Assembly (NCBI GenBank): GCA_002104905.1
Contig: MCFE01000456.1
Location: 1 to 64,000, forward strand
DNA from: Basidiobolus meristosporus CBS 931.73
Lineage: Eukaryota > Basidiobolomycota > Basidiobolomycetes > Basidiobolales > Basidiobolaceae
Direction: 5' to 3'
Length of the DNA stretch: 64,000 nt
Below are positions 57,440-64,000 of the stretch, piece by piece; position 1 is the first letter of the stretch, and each line of letters starts with the position of its first letter. The translations under genes were made by a program, and so were the position numbers. The notes beneath the pieces were generated by a model. It was not told where the DNA came from and searched no databases. It saw nothing but the letters and a program-made list of their open reading frames with translations.

Positions 57440-60400
57440 TGTTGCTATAAAGTAGTGATTTAGATATGAGGGACATATCAAGAATTAGTGATAATAGTTA
57501 AACTGTTGCTTACTTGTGAAGAAACACCATCTGGCACTCTGTGGCATGATCAGGCACCATCTGGCATGCTATGGCACTATTGGGCACTATGATCAGCTGG
57601 AATGATGGAACAAGTCTAATGTTTGGTGAGAGCGCTAATTTGACCTTAACTATGGTTAATAATCATTAGATCATAGATCTGGAAGAAAGTGGCAAACTCA
57701 GGGCTACAAATGAGTCCCACAGTAACTAAGACTAGTCCAGAATAGTCAAGTAAATTTTAGCTGCTTAATAGTTCTAAATAGTCCAATAATTCAGCACTCC
57801 TCCTCAACTAATGGATTTCTTAATCCTAATTTCTTCCTAAGATTTTCAAACTCTGGCCTAGCAAGTGGTTTCATATTAATTAAGTCATAAGATCTATGCA
57901 TATTAGTTGCTCCACAGTATTTCAGAACCATATTAATGAAACCTTGCAGATATCTGATGATTTGTTTAACTCTGTAATTTGATTAGCTGTGTAATGCTGC
58001 ATGAATTGACGGACCATTCCAGCTACCAACACATTATCTGGACATTTAGACACCACTAAGAACAGCAGGCCACCAACCATTGATTGATAGGGAAAAGTTT
58101 GGTCCATATTTGACCTTTTTGATCCAAAACTGATTGAGATTTGCTCAAATTTGGGTTATGGTCTTTGGAGTTGCTGCACGCTTACAATTTTTTATTTTGA
58201 AGTATCTACCAATGTCCCTGATGTACTTAGACTCAGCACACTTCTACATGTAGAAATGTCAAACTTGACTTAAATCTCAAAAGAATAGCTCATCATTTCA
58301 AGCTCCTTTATCTGAAACTTGCTGTAGAGATCTAATTTTGTGTGGTTAAGAGCCTCCTGGTCATATAATCTATTATTATCTCTTCCACATAAAGAACTGG
58401 GATGATCACACCCTTTTTTGGCCATTTTGCACTTATACTTTTATCTGCAGTGCTGCAAATGAACCTAATCTCCTCCACATATGTGACAATCCTGTTTTAC
58501 CATGCTTTACATGCCTATTTAGGTCCATGAAACAGTTATCTGAGTCTGCACTCCATACAGGGGTCATTTGGTTTGGTTAAACCTTTGGGTTGCTACATAC
58601 ATATAGATTCTTGCAGATCACCATTTTGAAAGGCTGTGTTCACATCCATTTAGTGCAGATCTAGACTTTGTACAGCTGCCTGGGCTAGAACTGTCCTAAT
58701 GGAGATAAACTTGGTAACTGCAGCAAATATTTTCTTAGATTCTGATCTCCAAATCTGGGAATAGCCTTTAGCAACAAATCTTGCCTTGTACTTATCAACA
58801 GTACCATTTGAGGCTATCTTGATCTTGTAGACCTTTATGCAACCTATTAGCTTTTTCCATTTGCTAAATCTACCAGTTCCCATGTGTTTGCCCTGGTAAG
58901 TGGCTGTCACTGCTCCTGACTGGCTTACTGCCACATGGTAGCATCTGAGCTTTGCATTACCAGTCCCAGATTCTAAGGTTTGGAATATAAGGAATAAAGT
59001 AATCTACTTTGTGAGCATTAGATGTCTACTAACAGTATCTGGGCGCAATTTTTAGTCTGGTAGATCTCCCAACTAGAACAATCTACTCTAGCCTGGAGCT
59101 GGTAGAGTTTCTTCTGTATCTGGCTGAGTTGTATACATGTATTCTTCATCAGTGTTGATGGCATCTTCAGGCAGCTGGCCAAGGATTGCAGTAGCTTTCT
59201 GATCTGAATTCTCCTTAAATGTGACATCCCTGCTTTTGATCAGCTTCTGAGCTTAACCATCATACACTCTGCATCTTTTAGTATCTCCACATTACACAAG
59301 AAAGATCCCTTTTCTAATCTTTGGCCTCAACTTTGAGCATTTTGTGTCAGGGATATGATAAAATACATCATTGCAAAATATCCTGAGGTGTTGGAGCTCT
59401 GGTTTTCTGCCTTCATATGCCTCAGAGTGTGGAGAATCATGTAGCGCTGATGAATGGCATCTTTTCTTGATGCATACTGAGGTAGCAATAGGTTCAGCCC
59501 AAAACTTGTAGTTCATTCCCACACCATGTAGTATAGATCTTCCCATCTCTACTATTGTTCTAATTGCACTTCCTGCTACTCCAGTTTGCTATGGAGCTTG
59601 TGCAACGGTGGTTTGTTGACATATACCAGTGGTTGAGCAGTACTCTGCAAACTCCTCAAGAGTGGTATTCTCCTCCATTGTCACTTCAAGTTACCTTTAA
59701 TTTCCACCCAGTTTGTGTTATTGCCATGCTCTTGACGTGCTTGAATGTCCCTAGTGACTCATCATTTGCCTTGAGGAAGTACACCCATATATTTCTTGTC
59801 TTGTCATTAATAATAATCATAAAATGCCCCTTGGCTCCAAAGCATAGTGTTGTCATGAGCCCACATATGTCTGAGTGCACACTAGCCAGTATATCTGTAG
59901 TATCAGTGCCTCCAGAGCTCCTGAAACATTGCCTAGCTTGTTTGCTATGTGAATATCCCTCCCAGAAACACAATCTGATTGCAATTGTGTAATATAGGCC
60001 CAAAACAAGCAGGTTTTTGACCAACTGGCTAATTTTCTGTCCCCAATGTGTTCTAACCTCCTATGCCATGTCTGCCTGCTAGCTTCATCAGTTTCAGCTA
60101 TGCTGACATATTCAGGCACAATGATCTTGCATTGTACATTTATATATTGAGAACTCTGATTTCCAAAGCAAGTTTTGTCTGTTTTCACTCAATATTAAGC
60201 AGCTTAGCCTAGTAGAAGCAAATTCAAGTACTTGGGTAGTTGCTCACTGACTGAGAATTGGTTCTTAGCTTTTACAAGCACCTAGAGTAAATCAGTCAGT
60301 TTTGCTGCTATTGCCACTAAGATATCACTGATATTTAGCTGTATAAACCTACTAATGGTAGCTTCCAGTGCTGAGTTGCATCTCAGAGAAACCTTACATG

Positions 60401-61306
60401 TGGGAATGGTTGTATTTCTGAGTCACTCCTTTATTTTGCAAACATGTTGTGATGCTCCAGGGTCAATATACCACTTATTACTCTGATTACTGGCACTATG
60501 TTGTACAGTTACAACTAACTGCTCACATGTAGTTGTATGATATGCCTGCTCTGGTTTTGGCTTTGTTCAACTTTTTTCTTCTTGCATTCTCTTGCCCAGT
60601 GTCCTGGCTATCTCCAGCAGTTACTGCATCCAGGTTTTCTTTGGTTTTGTTGCTTTCCCTTCTGTTTTGTGTGCCTTTTGGAGCTGAATAAAGCATGGAC
60701 TTCAACTTTCTCTGCTTGATCATTATATCTGAGTTCCTTGTGGGGAAGTCTTCCTTTGATATAGTTGGAGGTCAGATTGTCCAAAGCTTTCTTTCCTCAA
60801 TGTGGATCTGCATTGTGATTCTCCAAAATCTGTAGTTCTTTCCATCAAAAATCTCCCTTACAGGGAGGATGTTTGTGTTGTTCTGCTTGCTAGTAGAAGT
60901 AGTATTTATAATAGATTAAGGCAAGTGGGGCTCAAAACCTGTTGCAATTTTAGATGTGATTTGAATAGTAGGAACTTATTAAGAAGTAGTGATAATAGTA
61001 GAACCATTGATTATTCATAAAGAAGCTCAGTATTGATGCCTTTGCAGAAGTAATACAGTGTAACACTAAGTAAGGAGATTTTCTCAACATTCAGGAGAAT
61101 ACTATAACAGTTTAAGGATTAATACATAATGATTGGTAAAATGCTAATTTGATCTTGTCTTGAGGGGAGTAATCATTAAATCATAGATATGTACAAAAGT
61201 GGCATATTTAGGGCTGCAAATGAGTCCTACAGTGACTAAACTAGTCCAGAGCTGTTAAGTAAGCTTTTAGCTGCTGAATGATACCAAATATCCTAATATT
61301 GTAAAA
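57440..61306 (-). mobile_element. Element E: decayed copia of a second family
   Basis: 3,867-bp element with LTRs 60940-61306 (5') and 57440-57796 (3'). Both share TGTTGC starts (plus strand) and blocks AGTAGTGAT, AATCATTA(A/G)ATCATAGAT and AATGAGTCC.ACAGT.ACTAA. GTGTC duplications flank it at 57435-57439 and 61307-61311. The site next to the 5' LTR reads GGTTTTGAGCCCC. LTRs differ heavily, so this is much older than A and B. Integrase, RT and RNase H traces are in copia order on the minus strand. Confidence 0.85.
57797..60927 (-). pseudogene. Element E gag-pol remnants
   Basis: Fragmentary minus-strand frames in copia order. Gag/protease traces lie at 60900-60200, including the CCHC area near 60600. 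The integrase zinc module is QTWHRRLEHIGDRKLAS (about 60085-60030) and the core ILASVHSDICGLM with IIINDKTRNIWVYFLKA. MNYKFWAEPIATSV and HLRIF are at 59530-59380. RT remnants KVYKIKIASNGTVDKYKARFVAKGYSQ lie at about 58840-58750, and the RT end FPYQSMVGGLLFLVVSKCPDN at 58100-58030. Many stops and shifts throughout. Confidence 0.85.
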
Positions 61307-61311
61307 GTGTC
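61307..61311. repeat. Target-site duplication of element E, right (GTGTC)
   Basis: Identical to 57435-57439. It also fixes the LTR end, whose terminal CA has decayed to AA. Confidence 0.75.
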
Positions 61312-61774
61312 CAACACTTGTCAAGTGTTTTGTGTGCGGGGTGTTTGCTGGGTGCAACAACCTCTGGCAAAAGCTTGCTAGCAATATTTGGGTTTTGTCT
61401 CTACTCTAATGTGAAGTGGTGTAAAGCCACAAGTTTGCCATGGGCAAACTAATGAGCTACATATTCTAACTTAGTTGACATGTTAACAAAGGTATGTGTT
61501 GGGATCAACATCCATTGAGATGCCAGTGTAATAAAACTTCCAAAGTCAAAGCAGCGGTAAACTCTACCAGCAGGAACTTGACAAGGATGCAGCTGTGCTC
61601 AACTGTTACAAATATAGAAGAATATTGTTGCCTGTACAACAATGAGCTTGTGAAAGAATCAGATATAATAGAAGACACCAACCCTAGGTATTCCTTATAA
61701 GTGGTGCCTCTATGGTTGGTTGGTTGTCAGTGTGGCTTCCTGGCAGTGTTCTGTGGTCCATGAGTGAAAGTTCA
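61312..61774. other. Unassigned repeat-zone sequence
   Basis: A 68-codon plus frame at 61494-61700 may be an eroded retroelement segment. No recognisable domain. Confidence 0.35.
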
Positions 61775-62190
61775 GGTAGCAGCTGGTGGCAGTGATCACA
61801 CTAATCAACAAGTTGCTATATTGATAAAAAGGATGATGATTTCTTGTAGAGGGATTGCCTCCCTTATTTACTTTTCTCACTGGCCAAGTGACTACCAATT
61901 GTGATGTTCTGGAAGGTTTCAGAGATCAATAGGATTCTTCTTGATATCAGAATGCGCTAGGAATGTTCTAAGTAGAAGCAAAATGGTTCCAAGAGGCATA
62001 GCACATCCAACCAATCAGGGATCAGCATTCTGCACCCTGCAGAACATAGGCACCACATATGGATAAAAATGGTAGGCAGCTTACAGGATAGCACTGATCA
62101 GACAAGACAAATGGGATACAAATAAAATAGGGGTAGTGGAGAAGTAGGGAAGTAAAATATGGGAATGAGCACCCCTGTCAGTTGTTCTCC
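61775..62190 (-). mobile_element. LTR-like repeat H, inverted decayed copy
   Basis: Aligns to the reverse complement of 62745-63321, for example GCACATCCAACCAATCAGG at about 62006 versus CCTGATTGGTTGGATGTGC at about 63074, and GAGGGATTGCC at about 61850 versus the 63222 region. Confidence 0.7.
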
Positions 62191-62229
62191 CTATAACCCC
62201 ATCACACTGTCAGTAAATCTTTACTGCAA

Positions 62230-62745
62230 AAGATGAGTGATAACCTGGGGGCAACAACAGCCAATCTAAATGACAGACTCCTTGTGCCTGAACTAGTGTG
62301 GAACCTACTCTCAGTGAGTGATGCAACTACTAAGGGACTGAAATTTGCTTTTACTAAGCTGTGCTGCTTACATTTGATTGAATAGGACAAAGATTAGCTT
62401 AGGGAATCAGAGATCATAATATTTACCAGTAACAATGCATGACCATTGTACCTGAGTATGTGGATATTGTGCACTCAGACATATGTTGGCTATGGGAATA
62501 CTATCCATTAGAGCCAGGAGATACTTTACAAAATTTACTGATGACAGAGTTTGATTTTTATGGGTGAACTCCCTGAAGATAAAGGATGCAGCTTTAGAGA
62601 TATTGAAGCTATTGAAGAGCATGGCAAAACCACAAACTAAGTTTAAGTCAATGGTACTTTAGGGTAACATTGGAGGAGAATACTGTTCTAAGGAATTAAC
62701 AGAATAATGCTCAACTACTGTTATACTTCAGCAAATCACTGTCCT
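62230..62745 (+). pseudogene. Copia-like protease/integrase remnant F
   Basis: Frame fragments read DRLLVPELVWNLLSVSDATTKG (62267-62335, region between protease and integrase), YVDIVHSDICWLW (about 62455-62495), then a shifted frame with LKIKDAALEILKLLKSMAKPQTKFKS and GGEYCSKELTE (about 62670-62700), the DDE-integrase core order. Cut by the H repeat at 62745. Confidence 0.75.
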
Positions 62746-63321
62746 GCTGTGGTAGGGTAAACATACCTCCCACAGCCAAGTTTATTCATATAGCCATTAT
62801 GATATACTTATCCATATTTTATCTCATCAGTATTATCCCATTCTTCTTTTGCCCATATTATCAATATGATCCCCATATGATGTTTACCCTGATTAGTTAT
62901 TAGCATTGGTTATCCCAGATGTTATTCAGCTTTGTGATCAGTGTATGTATCTACATAATGCAAGTACCGGTGTCAGTACCCATGAAACATGACCTAGGTC
63001 TGTTTTACCATCCCTGCCATTTCAATACCATATATTGTATTTCTATGTTGCACAGGTTACAGACTACTGATTCCTGATTGGTTGGATGTGCTGTGCCTTT
63101 TAGAACCTTGCAGGACATTCTTGGTGTATTTTTAGCTCATAGTGATGTGATCAAGAATTCTGCTGATGCCTAGAATCTTCTAGAACCTTGTCATTAGTGA
63201 TCACTTGGCAATCAGGAAAAGCATTTAAGGGAGAGCAATCCCTCATCAATAAATTATCCCTTTTATCAGTAACACTTCTGTCTTACTGATCAGCAGTTGA
63301 TCACTGCCCCTGCCTTCAACA
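62745..63321 (+). mobile_element. LTR-like repeat H, plus copy
   Basis: About 575 bp, TGCTGTGGTAGGG ... CTTCAACA, with TG/CA-type ends, a TTTAAGG promoter-like block near 63208 and an inverted partner at 61775-62190. No matching short duplication was found, so it may be a terminal repeat of a larger insertion that interrupted copia remnant F. Confidence 0.6.
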
Positions 63322-63849
63322 GTACATCTCAGACCTGCCATCAAGGAGCTTTTCAGGGTAGTGCACAAGACACACAGAGGTCTTTGGAGACACTTGGAGC
63401 ACCTAGGAAGCTAGAGAAGCAGGAGCTCTTGTTACAAGTCTTGGTATAAGTACTGTAGAGGAGTAGGGAGTGATCTTTATTAAGGTTCCAGCAGCTCCTT
63501 GTATACATTTTGCCAGATCAATTGCTGACTAATTGTATTTCCTAATGTAGGTTGTGGCTGATGACTCATTTGATTGCATCATCATCACCCAATAAGATCC
63601 TACTTAATATATCTATTTTTATCTGATAAGGATCTGCTGATTCAGTTGCTGACTAATGTTACTGATATGATAGATAATAGTGATATACTGATTACCTAAA
63701 CATATATCTAATTGATTTGACTAAAAACTGATCTAACTTAAACATTCCAGCGGCAGATCATAACACTTTAACCATAGTGGCATATTGACAATGACACCAG
63801 CAGTTTATATACAGAGGTTATCGCACCCATCAGACACCTCACACACCTT
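63322..63849. other. Unassigned sequence following H
   Basis: Possible internal region of the H element; no open frame of note. Confidence 0.35.
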
Positions 63850-63960
63850 GAGTAGTGTAGCTTCTCCCAGGAGTACCTCTACACCACCACACCGCACACT
63901 CTGTAGCTAAATGGAGTAGCAGAACATGTAAATGGGACCAAAATAGAGAAGGCAGCATAT
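63850..63960 (+). pseudogene. Copia-like integrase remnant G
   Basis: Reads LNGVAEHVNGTKIEKAAYILYDK, matching the (Q)NGVAExxNxxI..A..(M)LxD segment carrying the third catalytic residue of integrase. It could be the continuation of remnant F beyond the H insertion. It runs toward the window edge. Confidence 0.65.
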
Positions 63961-64000
63961 ATACTCTATGATAAGTGAATAGACAATAAGTGTTAGCTGA

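Overview
The window is nuclear DNA of a filamentous fungus. Genes are rich in short GT-AG introns (38-107 nt, many with CTAAC/CTGAC-like branch sites). They encode fungal-type proteins: an AA11-like chitin LPMO with a CBM5/12-like tail, a GH20 hexosaminidase, a ubiquitin-eL40 fusion, AP-1 mu, inositol-pentakisphosphate 2-kinase, a 2-oxodicarboxylate carrier and a POT peptide transporter. Clade cannot be fixed by eye. The LPMO architecture, intron density and copia relics would suit an early-diverging (non-Dikarya) lineage, but that is only an inference.

Layout. About 1-4.5 kb is repeat-flecked intergenic DNA with old copia LTR relics. About 4.5-34.4 kb is the gene-rich part. In order it holds LPMO(-), MDR oxidoreductase(-), ubiquitin-eL40(+), IPK1(+), P-loop kinase-like(-), secreted HELIHGLGF zincin(-), mitochondrial carrier(-), catalytically dead PAP2-like membrane protein(+), GH20(-), AP-1 mu(-), POT transporter(+), a very divergent histone H4(+) and an unrecognised spliced gene(-). 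About 34.4-41.7 kb is mostly empty apart from a complete six-exon DUF4743-Nudix gene (38.65-39.92 kb). From about 41.7 kb to the end is a retrotransposon graveyard.

The graveyard can be resolved in detail. Copy A (42441-47123, minus) is a full-length Ty1/copia element with 349-bp LTRs and GCCTT target-site duplications. It is nested in the LTR of an older relative, C. Copy B (49592-52241, plus, GTTTT duplications) is an internal-deletion derivative with one long ORF running from its LTR through reverse transcriptase and RNase H; it sits inside a different multicopy ORF family (X). Element E (57440-61306, minus, GTGTC duplications) is a heavily decayed second copia family. The primer-binding sites of A, C/D-type and B match the anticodon arm of initiator tRNA-Met, as in Drosophila copia, and the gag ATG lies inside that site.

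Functionally, the LPMO and the hexosaminidase both fit chitin breakdown (oxidative cleavage, then release of GlcNAc), and the POT transporter would import peptides; they are spread out, not an operon-like cluster. The rest are housekeeping or signalling genes. No rRNA, tRNA or CRISPR array was recognised. The most unusual genes are the histone H4 variant and the PAP2-like pseudoenzyme.
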